Assembly (NCBI GenBank): GCA_005784505.1
Contig: VCAZ01000050.1
Location: 2,267,001 to 2,331,000, forward strand
Reading direction: 5' to 3'
DNA: 64,000 bases
From: Bagarius yarrelli
Lineage: Eukaryota > Chordata > Actinopteri > Siluriformes > Sisoridae
This document shows positions 20,657 through 33,127 of the stretch, piece after piece. The position numbers and the translations under genes were made by a program. The notes beneath the pieces were generated by a model that saw only the letters and a program-made list of their open reading frames with translations, was not told where the DNA came from and did not search any database. Each line of letters begins with the position of its first letter. Position 1 is the stretch's first letter.

Positions 20657-23406
20657 CTGTTCGGAAAGAAAATTGCCATCGTTAAAAGTGCACCAACGAT
20701 TTATGATGAGATGAAACATGAAATGGTTTGTCAAAGAGGCTGAAATTTTAGTAGACAATAGCATACGATCTGAAAATAATAGCATACATTAGCAACGAAC
20801 TAGATAATCAACATCCATTTCGGACAAGCATCCAAAATCCATTTCTCTTGTTTCCAGACTTGATCTAAATGACCGACGACAAAGATAAATCTAAATGACA
20901 TCCCATAAGCAGGAAAAAATTATAACGATCCATAGCACTTAACGCTTGCCTTGTGCATAACTACATCAATGCGTTTAATTAGCGTGCGTGGAGCCAGCCC
21001 TCTAATCTCTCTCTCTCTCTCTGTGCGAGTTCACCTCTGTACTGAAGAGACAGCCCTGAAATTGTGCGTAATAAAATAGGTGGCCTCAGATACATCAGTG
21101 ATTAATCTACTGCCTCGCGATTTTGCGTCAGATCCCTGGAAAGAAGCCCAGAGCACAGGAAATGTTGGGTTTCTGGCAGCCTCGTTTGAAATTAGTTCAG
21201 ACAGCGTAAAGCTGCATAAAATGTGTGTTCCGCATCAAAAAATCTCCCTCAGACCCTTATGTCTCTAGAGAAAGCACTCATTTATGTTTTACTTCTTGTT
21301 GCGTGCCAGTCCATCTGGTTAATCATCCAAGGAAACAAATACGAAAATTATAGCAGATATTCTGCCCGTGGTTTGTACTGCTGGACTGGGATCAGCACTA
21401 GTATATTTATTTCCATGTCATGGAAGATATTATATCTGCAAATTGTTGCTAAAACTCTGACTGCTGACTTCCACTGTTATGGCTACCTCTCTAAAGTCTA
21501 TATCAAATTCACTCTTGGATAAAACCAGTGGTTATGGTGTTGGACTGCTATTCGGAAGATTGGGGTTCGATTTCAAGAACCACCAAGCCACCACTGCTGG
21601 GCCCCTGAGCAAGGCCCTTTACCGCCAATTGCTCAGTTGTATAAAAAAAGATATATGTAAGTCGCTCTGGATAAGGACATCTGCCAAATGTCGTAAATGG
21701 GGGACCCTAGAAGGCAACATGCAAACATAAAATCTTTTACTAAGTAAATAATCTAGTCAAGAAAGCTGCTCATTTGGTTTTAATAAAGTATTAAACGGCC
21801 AGCATGAACAGCACAGCCCTCCCTTTTCGGTCAGCTGGTTTTATCACTGGGAACCTCAGTGAGTCTTTCCAAATGCCAACAAATCAAAAAGCAAAGGAAA
21901 AAAAAAAAGACATTCATTTTCAAAGACTGTGTCACAACTCATTTCTTCTCTGAAACCTCTACCTGCATCCTGCACATACTGTTTTCATTAGTGGAACCAA
22001 TTTATGGCCTTACCCTGCTGCTGTCCCACAACTCTAGTTTCTGCACTTTGGTGGAGGCCCCGTTCCCATCGGCACGCTAACGAAATTCCATTTTCGAAGC
22101 GAAACGTTTAAAAAAAAAGAAATACAACGTTCCACATCCACAGACTTCTGCCTGTAGACTTCTATTTATTTTATTAATTTTATAGGGTTGAGGGTTCCAA
22201 TCCAAAGGTTAGAAAATTGTTACAAAAACACATTACAGAGTCTACAGTTCAGTTGTAGTGAAATAATGAGGACAAGCCCAATTAATGTCCAAGAAAATCT
22301 GGATGCATGAAGTTAAAAGAGCAAGCAGACCCTGGGTAAGATCTTTACATTCAGCTTCCAGCTGAACAATCCGGGCCATATGTAAAAGTGCTCCACAAGG
22401 CATGTCAAGGCTTTCCAGAGCTTGTCAATGGGTCATATTACTCACTGATCTAAAATGACTACATTTCATTACTTTCCCATGCCAAATATCCAACTTTTAC
22501 TACAAGTTACCAACCGAAAATGACATAAAACTTTGTTATATCATATGTATATTATAAGCCATAAATATAATAATTACATGACTTTGGTAATAATTGTGGT
22601 ATTTGGTTTACGCTTTAAACTGACCTACAGACAGTTCTAATGACTGACTGTCTTTCTAGGCATGTGAGAAAAAAAAATGTGGATGGAACTAATACATTTT
22701 AATTACATGTGGTAAAGTTTGCTTAGATACATTATACTGCATATATCACTTATGTCAGGGCAATGAGCAGGTTTAGTAATAAAAAAATACACAAACACAC
22801 TTAAAAACGAATCCCATGTAAACCTGAGCGTGATGTGCACCTTTGTGTTCTATTAGTGCGTCAAGGTTTTTGAAATTTAGTGTTAATTCATAAAAGTGGA
22901 TAGTAGTACAGGCAAGGCAGTGTGTGACTCATCCTCCTATTTTCCCCAAGGAGCAAAAAAATGTAATCTAACTGAGCCTTGGGCTTGCAATTCCCCTCTA
23001 CTGGAGAAGGCTGGTTTCATTAAAACGCTGGCTGCTGGCCAACTCTTTTAATATGGGGAAAGGGTTTTTATTGCATGTCAGTAGAGAGTAAATCAAAATG
23101 TGTGAATAATATATTTCTGAGAAAACCATTGGCAAGCTACGGAGGTGAAAAGGGAGGAAGGAGAAATTTGTGAATTATAGTTGTCTCCATCCATGCGTTA
23201 TGCCTGCCTTGCCAGATGTTCTGATTAAAATAAACAAAATAATCAAATGCGCATATTTGTGCTTTTTCATTTAAATACCACGCTCCTTAACCCACCACAA
23301 TAACGTAAACTCAATTTTTAGTTTGGCATAATGTTCTCAAAGAAACATATTTCTTCCTCAGATTTATTTCTAAAAATGAGAATAATAGAAACTTGGATTT
23401 CCTGAC
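20657..23406 (-). other. setbp1: setbp1 last intron (2.75 kb)
   Basis: The intron has a GT donor (GTCAGG) and AG acceptor on the minus strand, phase 1. It contains one plus-strand family-A SINE (21522-21700), a short CT run near 21006-21022, and otherwise unassigned AT-rich sequence. Confidence 0.9.
21522..21700 (+). mobile_element. SINE family A copy in the last setbp1 intron
   Basis: Head CAGTGGTTATGGTGTTGGAC, B box GGTTCGATTTC, body CACTGCTGGGCCCCTGAGC and tail AAGTCGCTCTGGATAAGG are all present. It is antisense to setbp1. Confidence 0.88.
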
Positions 23407-26400
23407 CTGCAATGGCTGTGTTGCTACAATGGTACATCTGCTTCATCCTCTCTTCTGTGTCGCTCTGGAAGGGTGCCATGCCCCCCTCCGAATATGTTGC
23501 AAAGTCTTCCAAACTATGCCTCCTACTACGGATGTGAGAACCCTCGTGTTGTAAGTGCTGGCCCTTAAATGTGTCCAGTGGCTGGTCCTGGTTGGCTCGC
23601 AGCCGTTGCGGTTGCTTAGTGCACATGTTCAGGAAGTTGTTCAGTGGCTCTTCTCGAGGATGTTTACAGTTCTGAGAGTCAGATAAGGACAACGATGAGA
23701 GTGTGTCTACTTCAAAGTAGTTCCTGGACGTCTTGGATGAAGTATCTACACTTTGCTGGCTCCTCTGCTTGTCCTTTATCTTGGAAAGAGGCTGGGCTCC
23801 ACTAAAGAGTCCACCAAGGTTCTCTCTCTGTGGAACTGAGTGCTGGTCCTCTTTATGTTTGTGCTTATGCTTGTGTTTGCGTTTGTGAAGACAGACACTC
23901 GACAAGCAGCTGCTTGACTGATGATGAGCGTCACCTATTCTGGTAGATGACATCTCATTGGGCATGTTCTTTATTCTATGTCTGCTGCTTGCGGAGAGGC
24001 TGGACAACCCACCGGAGTGGAACTTTGGTGGAGGAACAGGAGGCCGCATGATATGAGTGCCTGAAGTTCCAAGTGCATGGGATAGATACAAAGGAGGAGG
24101 ATACTGCCCATAATACCCCATGTTCATCATACTGGTGGCAAGAGGCATGGCTGTGTAAGGCATTGCATAGGGTGCATAGTAATTGCCACTGGCTGCTGAG
24201 TAGCCAAATCCTTGAATGAAAGGCATCTTTGTTATAGGTTCGGTTGATTTGGCTGGCCTGCCACGTCTTCTCTTTGACTTTTCAGAACTCCTGCGAAGAT
24301 AGTGCACAGGATCAAAGGGATAGTAGGGCATAGGGTAGTAGTGTTCAAAGTTTAGGCGGAAAATGCTGGGGTAAGAGTTCTCATGATAAAACCTGTAGCT
24401 GCGGTGGGAAATGCGGAAGACCTGGAATTTGTTAATGAGCTCCTCAAGGTCAGCCAGAAACTGAAGATCGTCCCTGCTCGTCAGACCTTTTCGCTTCCGT
24501 CGATGTTTCTGCTTCTTTAGACTTTCTTGGGCGAGGAAATTCTCCATAGCCACAGTTGTATGCTTCTGATAGTGCCCTCGGTTTGTTTTATTTGTAGCTT
24601 CCAGCACCGAACCGTCTGCTACTTCAAAACCACATAAATCAAAAGAATACCTTCTGCGAGATGCTGGACCTTTCTCAGTCTGATCTGAGGTGCTGTTATT
24701 GTCGGTACCAATTCCGCTATCACTTGGGATTGTCTCTTCACTGTGGGACTCGCTTACTGGAGACAGGGTGACCTCTTTAATGGATGCAACTTCGGACAGA
24801 TGAGATGGTGAGTTGGCCATAAGTCTTGGAGGAGAGAGTTTCCAGCTACTACTAAGCAAGCTCTTTTGAGTTTTTGTGGGCAAAGCACTGATAGGCTGTA
24901 GATTTGGCATGGTCTTTAGGTCATGTTGGCTGGTTTCTGTGGTGACATGGTGTGCTAGTCCACCTGTTAACGACTGAGTGGAAAGAGGCTGCATGACCCT
25001 GGAAGAAGGCATTCTGGTAATTGATGATGAATTAGAAGGCACTAGAAGGTTCTCAAACTGACTTGAAACAGGCAACAAGTGCTCATCATTGGCTTTGTGC
25101 TCATCTTGCTGAGTCTGAAGCTCAGATTTAGGCTTTCTCCCTCGTTTTTTGCCTATGTAAATAGTTCCACGTTTGCTGACATTGATTTGCTTCCCTAAAC
25201 GGGCTTCAATTGTCGATGTCACAGTTGCCACAGCGCTGGACCCTGGAGCATTGGATTTTAAAGCCAGGTTACTACTGTTAGAAGAGGACAGGAGTTCATT
25301 CAAAATGCTCTGCATTTTAATCAGTTTCACTTTCTTGGTCGTTTTATTATTGAGAACACCAACCTGGCCTGGTTTCTTACATTTCATCTCTGGCGAGGTT
25401 GGAGAATTATTTAAGGCCTGTTGCATCATTTTTGACAAATTATTTTTCTTCCTCCTTCTCTTTGAAGTGCTAGGCGAATCTTGGTTGATAGGACTTACAG
25501 GACTGGTTGATGTTCCTTCATGAATCGTCTCCACAGTAAGCAGTGGTTGTTTTTTAGGCCTACCTCGTTTTTTCTTTATGGGTGTGATGACTGTCAGACT
25601 GTTTGTGTTGGTGTATAGTGGGCTGGAGGGCGTTATGGGGAAAGCAGAGGGTGGCTCTTCAATGAGCAGCGCTGGATTATGGTCTTTGTGGGGAGCAGAG
25701 CTCTTAGATTTCAAATAAGCCCATCTGTCCTTGAACTTTGATTGCCTCCCATCTGCTTGCTTTTCTGGATCAATCGATGATTGTGGTCTCACAACTGGAT
25801 TCTTCTTGTGCCTATTTTCAGAAATTTCCACAGTTGGTCCTGCTACTGCAATCTCTTCGCCTTGTCTCTGTGAAACGACACCGAATTGCTTTGCAGTACT
25901 TAATTCCATTTTGTTTGCTGTGTTAAGTTTTGTAGCACCTTGGTTATCTTTTATTTCTACTATCCTTGCGGTTTGTACTTCTTCCAAAAAGTTATCTTCA
26001 GTTATTCTTCTACTTTTCTTCTTTCTGATTTTAGGTTCGTCTGTATGAAGTGGAACAGAATTCGACACCGTTTTAAAATCATCCTCTGGCCTCCTCATTG
26101 ATTTTTCTATATCTTCCCTCTCATTTTTCTCAGAGTTAAACAGTTTGTTTTTTGTATTGTCTGGAGCTGTTTTCTCACCCTCTTTGTCAGCCTGTTTTGC
26201 CCAGGACAGGTCTAGATTAGGGTTGGTAATAGCCTTTCTGCCGTACTTCCTTTTGATGTTCCCAAAGACTTGCTCAGTAACTTCCTGTAAACCTTTTTCT
26301 TTGCTCAGAGAGCAGTGTATCAGCATATTCGATTCTGCTAGTGCACTCATTGTTATATCAGCTGGAGAAATTGTCGGTGAGTCAGAACCTGGACAAGTCA

Positions 26401-26695
26401 TTTCCGAGGAAAACAGACTGCCAGATGAACCTTCTGTGACCTTTTTAACTTGTGGCTTTGAAAAGGGGGTGTTGACCTCTGACAGAAAGCCCTTGTTATT
26501 GAATGTTGATTCTTGTTTTGATTCCAGATCTCTTGCTTGCTCCCCTTGGGATGGTGACTCTCTTAATGTTGGCTTTGTCCAATCCAGTGGGTGGATGTCA
26601 GTTTTGAGATCGTATTTTGGTATTAGGTTTTCCCCAAGGACATCCATCACGTTGTTGTCATTCTGAGCCACAACTTTAAAAGGCCTCTCATAAGT
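23407..26695 (-). CDS. setbp1: SET-binding protein 1, large central coding exon (residues 158-1254)
   Basis: This one 3289-bp exon carries most of SETBP1. It opens after a poly-pyrimidine CTAG acceptor at 26696 with TYERPFK (human has a similar AYERPQK). Landmarks by residue of the joined protein: a near-invariant block (PPSAFPITPSSPLYTNT) running into an AT hook KKKRGRPKKQ (R534-P537); a second hook-like GKKRGRKPK (R675); a conserved MPNLQPISALPTKTQK segment; the SKI-homology degron DSGIGT (D816-T821), equal to the human mutation hotspot around D868-I871; an aromatic-rich block with EHYY (941-944), which fits the [D/E]HxY HCF-1-binding motif; the hook RRRGRPAK (R968-P971); a Tyr/Met/Pro-rich segment; and an alternating His/Lys tract from H1094. 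The exon ends at GCAG|GTCAGG (23407/23406), phase 1. Reading past the donor gives about 29 spurious codons to a stop at 23318. AT hooks predict minor-groove binding to AT-rich DNA. Confidence 0.97.
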
Positions 26696-29683
26696 CTAGA
26701 AAAAAAAAACAAGGACATTTCTTAGTACAAAAATTATAATTTTTTTAATTGCACTTAACTACGTTTTATTTAAATAAGTTCAAATAAACTCAATGTTAAA
26801 ATTTAGCAACTTGTACAATCCAAGATAAATTTATTTTTTATACCATATTGTCAAAAGATTCAACAGGAGAAATTACTAAAATCATGGATAGCCAAACATT
26901 TGTAATCATGCATAAATATTTACAGTCAACTACCAAAATCACCAACTAGAACATTATTTTTCCCATCCCTCTGCTAGTGAGACACACCTAGATTTGCATT
27001 TAGATATTTTGCACTATTGTGCAAACCTTTTGAGTGTCTGTGGTTTGGACTGCTGAAAATGAGGTATTGCAAGATCAGCAGCTTGATACAACGATATGTT
27101 CTTTAAAGCCATCCTGTTTTCAAAGCCAAAAGCTACAAGCGGTAAATAAGTTTAACCACAACTTTGTTTTTTAGCAGGCCAGCTTCCATTTTACTGCAGC
27201 TGACATCGAGCAGTCTGTAATGTGGCTATAGATTATCTTACATCTGGCATCGGATGAGTTTCACAGTCTTAGTGTTCTTAAAAACGTTCCTAAACAAACG
27301 GCATTGAAGGTGTGATTATTTATTTTTTATTTTTTTCAGCTAAAATTATGGTGCTTGAAAAACAAACAAGGGACAAAAGTGTCTCACTTTCTCCGGCTAC
27401 AAACAGCTTCACAAAGAGTCTTTTGTGAAGTGAAAACATTCAGTGTGGGTTAAAATCTCAGGTTACAACACGAGAGTATCATTGGGAGTCCCGTGTGTTC
27501 AAGTCCTTGGACTGTAAAGAATGGCTAATAAGCCTGAAGTCTAACGCTTGTGGTAAAAGCAGTCTTGTGTCCCCAAGAGGGATAAAAGCATGACAATTTG
27601 AATTTGGGTTAATTATTTGGGATTATATGTATTTATTTACACAAAACATGCATGGCATGAAGAACAGTGAAGGTACTATGATGTTGAACATTACCCTGAT
27701 CTTTTAGTAACTTTTTACAACTATGTCCAAGCTTGTCTTAATAGCTGCTTAGCTCTCATGATGATGTTTGTATAGACGTGCTGGCTTCTGATGAAAACTG
27801 ATTACAACAGAACATAATTGAAGGTTTCACTATAATCAAAAAATTCTAACCCTGATGATTATACTGTTTAAGGCAATATAGCTGCTTTAGCCGTGCAGGC
27901 AACTTGGCAGCTCATTTGTAAGGTCTACAAAAAAAAAAACCCCAAAAAAAGCTGGCGCAACAAACGTTATGTAGTTGCAATTCGCAACTACTTTCTTTAT
28001 TACTTACATTTGCAATCAACACACAGCAGCACCTCATCGTCTCCCTTATCAAAAATACAGACAGGACCTTTATCTACCTTATGCAGCTGTTGCAATCACG
28101 CTTAGTTATTATAAACCCAGCATGCTATGGGAAAGTGTCCAAGGATGGTTTGGTGTGTATGTGTGTTTCAGGAGTCCTCATTCAGTCTAATCTTCTCAGA
28201 TATCATTTAATCAGAAGCTTTTAATTAACACGAAGCATGCATTCATGGTGCTCCACCGCTCTGCCAGCCTTGTCCTTTTTATTTTTCCCCCCCATCTGTG
28301 AGAAAATACATCAACTTTTTTTTTTAATCCTAAACCCCTGGGAGGAATTTGTGCTCTGCCTGGCTCACAGGATATAGTCTCGGCTGCAGAATTCCAAGTC
28401 TTCTGGCTGCCCTTTAATTTCCCCTAAATGGCATCATATTCCTCCCGCATGACTCTTTCCACAGCGGTATCAGTAGGATTGCATAAGGTTTACAATGAAG
28501 ATGTCAGGCTTATTATAATCAAATGACATTAAATCCGTATCGGTGTGAAGTGAGTGACAAGAGATGAAGAACGGATTTCCTTAAAAACCAGTCCCAGTCA
28601 TTTTTTTTATTTTTTATTATTATCTGATGATTTCCTATTTCTCTTATCGACAATATCTTTTTCCATTCATAATCCGACACTGCAATGACAGACTTCCTAC
28701 CAAAAAGACAGCGTGTGAGAAAGGAAATGAATAATACAATGAGAAAACGTGCCTCTCACAGATTAGTAGACTGGAAAATTAGAAATACAAAGCCCATTTA
28801 CCCCTTAACAATTTCATACAGATTTTCTTCTGAGATTGTCTTCCTGGGTGCCGCATCAGGTTTTGGACTGTCACACGATGTGTTAGATATGTTGATAATA
28901 CGAGTCAGCCCAGCAAAAATACCCTTATAAAGGACTTATTTGTTCTCTAAAGAGGATCTCCTATCTGTGGCAGACAGAAAGGCAGTTCTGGCAGGGCCAC
29001 TGGGCGGTTTGGCGTAATGTGTTCCAAAATTGTAGCACCCCCTGCTTCTCTCTGAGCCCATCTCAGAGAGATGAGTCAGACGCAGAGCTCATAAACAGAC
29101 CAAAAAAAGACGCCTGAGATTAAAGTCACCCTCAGTGTAATAAGCTGAATTTTGGCATGTTGTTTCTGCTTTCCTTTAAAAAAAAACACCCTTCGTTACT
29201 TGTCAGTTTCGTTGCTCATTTTATCCCCCACCCCCTCCTCCTTTCCATATCCAGGCAATGAAGCTGGCCAAAGCCTCATTGGCCTCATGTGTGTTTGGTT
29301 ACCAAGGGATACCATGAGTCAGTGCCACCCAAAATAGCCAGAAATGTACTGAGCCAATCATCACAGCCCTCCCCAACTGATAGTCATGCCAAAATTACTC
29401 TGCCTTTGCTTCAACCCTATGCAGGAGATGCAGTGTCTTTTTGCATTTTGGACCGAGAGTCGAGCAGTCAACAAGTCTGCTTTTATAACACACTGTCCAC
29501 AGCCAAGTTCTGACCTTGTCGAAATACACACAAAGATACAGCAGAGAATAGCAAAAACAAATTATGTTCCTAATTAAACAAACACAAGATTTTAAAAGGT
29601 TCTTTGACATGTGGCATTTAGGTGATTTTTCCCCAAATACAGTCAATACAGAATAGACAATTTGACAAAGACTTTTTAAATCA
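26696..29683. other. Intron segment without recognised elements
   Basis: No SINE or MITE is recognised over 3 kb next to the large exon. 28230-28480 is unique and somewhat GC-richer (TGCTCTGCCTGGCTCACAGG, GGCATCATATTCCTCCCGCA) and could be conserved. The rest is AT-rich. Confidence 0.5.
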
Positions 29684-29861
29684 ATGGGGAAGTGGTAGCC
29701 CAGTGGTTAAGATGTTGGACCACTAACTGGAATATCAGGGTTCGATTCCCAGCTCCACCATGTTGCTACTGCTGGGCCCCCTAAGTAAGGTCCTTAACTC
29801 TGAATTGCTGAGTTGGAAGTTGCTCTGGATAAGGACATCTGCCAAATGCCACAAATGTAAG
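29684..29861 (+). mobile_element. SINE family A copy, body shortened
   Basis: A clear head TGGTAGCCCAGTGGTTAAGA, B box GGTTCGATTCCC, body GCTGGGCCCCCTAAGTAAGG and tail TCTGGATAAGGACATCTGCC. The segment between CAGTTG and CGCTCT is deleted. A short (GTAT)n run follows at 29941-29960. Confidence 0.87.
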
Positions 29862-30065
29862 TGAAAATCATTAGCGGATTTTCACCTGTCAATGCGAGTC
29901 AAACGTCATCGAGTAAGCGCAGGACGTCAACTCACAATGTATGCATGTATGTATGTATGTAGTCACAAAATCGTAATTGCGCATCAGGATCTGCAGTGTA
30001 AATTAGTTACACCAGTTAAAGATTTTGTTGGATGTTTGTTATGTCTGGATGTCCCGGCAGTTCTA

Positions 30066-30170
30066 TAAACAAGCTTCAGTTAGTTCAGTATGCAGCGGCC
30101 AGAAGCCTTAATAGAAAATAAGATTTAATCTTATCATCACCTATATCTTATCTATAATCCGTCTCTCTCT
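30066..30170 (+). pseudogene. L2-clade LINE reverse-transcriptase C-terminal fragment
   Basis: The frame starting at 30068 reads NKLQLVQYAAARSLNRK then a stop. It parallels the KLQLVQNAAAR motif downstream of the RT domain in CR1/L2-type LINEs. Sequence after the stop (LILSSP) continues weakly. It is a dead fragment. Confidence 0.55.
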
Positions 30171-32158
30171 CTACGCTGATCTTTCTTCCAGATGACCTTT
30201 AAGTATTTTGCAACACAGTACCTGAGCAAACTTCTCTAATTATCCATGCCTGTTTTCAAGAAAACGTTCAGACTTGGTAGCTAGAATAACAGTCATTTAT
30301 TACAAGTACAAATTGGCAAATTCTCCTCTGATAACATTTATTTCATCAAGCATTTTATCTGATTTAAGTCACAAAATTTTAAGGCATAGGGTGCTTGGTT
30401 AAACTGGAATGTTTGAAGCTATTGCTATATCACACTCTCACACGTTTATATTCGTTTCACATTTGTTGATGGTGGAGTAGCAGGATGCTTTATGTCGCTC
30501 TTATTTCTGATTGTTATGCTGTCGTATCCCGTCTTGCTGAAGTGACTGCTTACACTCTGTGCACAAAGTACATCCTCTTAAAGCACTACAGTACAAGAGC
30601 ATACAGCCATGACCTTTATCCCTCTCGCTGTCTCTCTATGGCTGCATTTTCACTGACAATATCCAATTTTTTTCAATGACCAGATTACATCATCTTTAAA
30701 AACTGACCTGTATCTGATATCTGCATTTACACCATACACAGCAAAACAACCCAATGTAGACGTACTGACCGGAAAAGGAAGGAAAAACAGTGCGATAATC
30801 AATGGACACACAGACGAAGACGGAATAATTATTCAGTATTTTACTTATGCATCATATTCAAAGGTCGGCAAAAAGAATGCTCTCTTTAGGTGAAAAAAAA
30901 ATAAAGAGGGTCCTTGTTGCAGCCTGGGTGAATGTAACATTGATTGTTATATATATGTATATAATTATGTATATAATTTTTTTAAAAGATATTTTTAGGG
31001 CATTTTTTTGCCTTTGTTAATAAATATTAAAATACACAGTTGTGCCAAGTTACATATTTTGCTGTTGGTGTCCATCTGAGTTGACGTCATGCGCCACCGT
31101 CATTTATTTAATGACGTTCAAACCGCATTGACGGGTGAAAATCCAATCTTTCTGCTTGAAAACCCCAATGCACGTTACCGATTCAGATCCGATTTATTTC
31201 CACATACCAATAAGCCCTGAATTCAATCTGAAATATCAGCCACTTACACCGCCGTGGGTCGTATCCTATCTGTACCACACTGAATAAAAAAAAAATTAAA
31301 TTGGCTCACTTGATGCATGCGGTGTAAATGCGGCCTATGTCAAGCTGTAATTTACTCCCGATGCCTGGTGAAATGTCTACTTTCCAATGCTGCATGGTCA
31401 ATCCTGATTCCACTGATTTGGCGCTTTCTTAACCTGAGAATCACTTGCTACGGCTGAGGATAACACTAAATGTGATCAAAGTACACACACTGACTTTATG
31501 TGCCTGTTGTACCTGTAGGACTGAATACAAGCTCCAAAGTTCAGGGCTTTGTCTCAGCATAGCTTGAGGAAGCAGAGCTAATTGCTCAGGTTACAGCATT
31601 TGTAAGGCAGTGTCTGGTAACATTTCAACTGCTGAAAGCCAGAGCTGACTCGCTCGAAAGCGCTTACAATTCAGCAGCCCTATCACCTTCAGTTACAAAC
31701 ACCTGGATAGGATGTCACTCACCTGATCTGGAAACGCTATATCCAATTACTTGTGGAATTAGTTCAAAACTATTTCGAGTAGCTGGACAAAATACAAACC
31801 AGCGTTAACAGTGAGGATCAATGTGGTAAAAAGCCAGTTGGAATGTCTGGAGACACAGATCCAGCTGCATCTGCTACATTAATAGACATGTTATTATAAC
31901 ATGAAATTAGGAAAAAATTAAAAAATTCATTTATATGGTACAGTTAATCTCACATTCTGTGTTATTTGTCAATTCTGGACATCTTAAGGAAAGTTTATTA
32001 ACTACATCCATCTTGTGAGAGGCTAATGTTTACCCCACATATAAACCACACATAGAAATTAAGACTTCCGTTTCCCAGCTACTATTTTTCCCAGCATTAT
32101 TATTTATTCCACATACTATACGTATATTATTAGCTACTAGTAACTTTAATACCTTTTC

Positions 32159-32330
32159 ATTTATGGCATCTGGCAGATGTCCTTATCCAGAGCGACTTAC
32201 ATTTATCTGTTCTGCAATTGGGGGTTATAGGGTTAAATTGGCAACTTGTTGGTGCTGGGAATCGAACCCTAATCTGCCAAGTATCTGTCCTTCCAGGTAT
32301 TTGTCCAACAACCGTCCACCACCTTCTCCT
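32159..32330 (-). mobile_element. SINE family A copy, minus strand, rearranged
   Basis: GGCATCTGGCAGATGTCCTT, ATCCAGAGCGACTTACATTT and the B-box complement GGGAATCGAACCC are clear. The GGGCCTTGCTCAGG body is partly deleted and the head is diverged. Confidence 0.8.
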
Positions 32331-33098
32331 TCCTGCATTAAACTGTAATGGTTTCAGGAACTTTGTAAATAACTTGCTAGCAGATGAGAGATGTGCATTT
32401 ACACTGTGTTTTAGGGTCAAAAGTCATGTTACAGCTGCTAGTTATTAAAAGATCTTCTGCTCTGACCTATTTGTTGTATTTTATGGTTTAGTTCTTTATA
32501 AACCTTTCACATAATGTGTTAATTTGGGAAACGTATTTCTACCGCATTTAATTAAAATGTAATTTTATTTTATTTCTAAGGAATTTCCATAAAATACAGT
32601 TAATAAAGATAATGCAATTGTAAATTACTGCTATTTTACAACTATAAATTTTAGGATGTAATGTCCAAGTACACCGATGAGCCAGGAAAATCTTTCTGCT
32701 TACAGCAGCAGTTCTTAGGTACAAACCTACAGGAACAAAGGGGAAGACTTGGGCCACACTAATGTGTAATAAAAAAATTGTTTGCTATCCATGCCATGTG
32801 ATACGTCACCAGGAGAAACACTGTATTAAGTAAGAAATTACGACTTGCGTGTAATAAAACTATGATTTAGCTGTATATCGTCAGTACCTAGTTGATACAT
32901 ACATACAGGCTTCAGAAAAAAAAGTGAAGCATGGCAGTCCAGAACATTAGTCTTTTAATTGTCAATAGAAGTGACACTAGTCTGGAGTGATCTTCTTTAC
33001 GGAACAGCTCAGCAAAAATTTCTAGTAACTTTATGCATGTCAGAAAATTTCTGCACCACATGCCATCCGGTACAGAAAACTGAAAACTAGCGGATGAG

Positions 33099-33127
33099 AA
33101 TTGATGATGATGATGATGATGATGATT
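33099..33127. repeat. (GAT)n microsatellite
   Basis: Eight GAT/ATG units. Confidence 0.95.

Noticed and set aside
23318..23406. C-terminal 29 codons reading past the large exon (VSIILIFRNK...)
   Set aside because: They lie beyond the GTCAGG donor and are intron read-through. The next exon fits in phase and continues SETBP1.
25173..26666. Plus-strand open frames of 105-173 codons opposite the large setbp1 exon
   Set aside because: They are antisense shadows of a long coding exon. The minus strand carries conserved SETBP1 motifs throughout and the plus-strand translations resemble nothing.
26669..26671. GTG as a start codon for the large setbp1 exon
   Set aside because: The frame is open upstream to a good splice acceptor at 26696 and the exon begins in phase 0 with TYERPFK. 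The GTG is an internal Val.
31721..31770. Minus-strand CAG|GTGAGT as the missing setbp1 micro-exon
   Set aside because: The donor is strong, but in phase 0 the upstream frame hits TAA within nine codons. There is no convincing acceptor and the peptide (LDIAFPDQ) only weakly resembles the expected segment.
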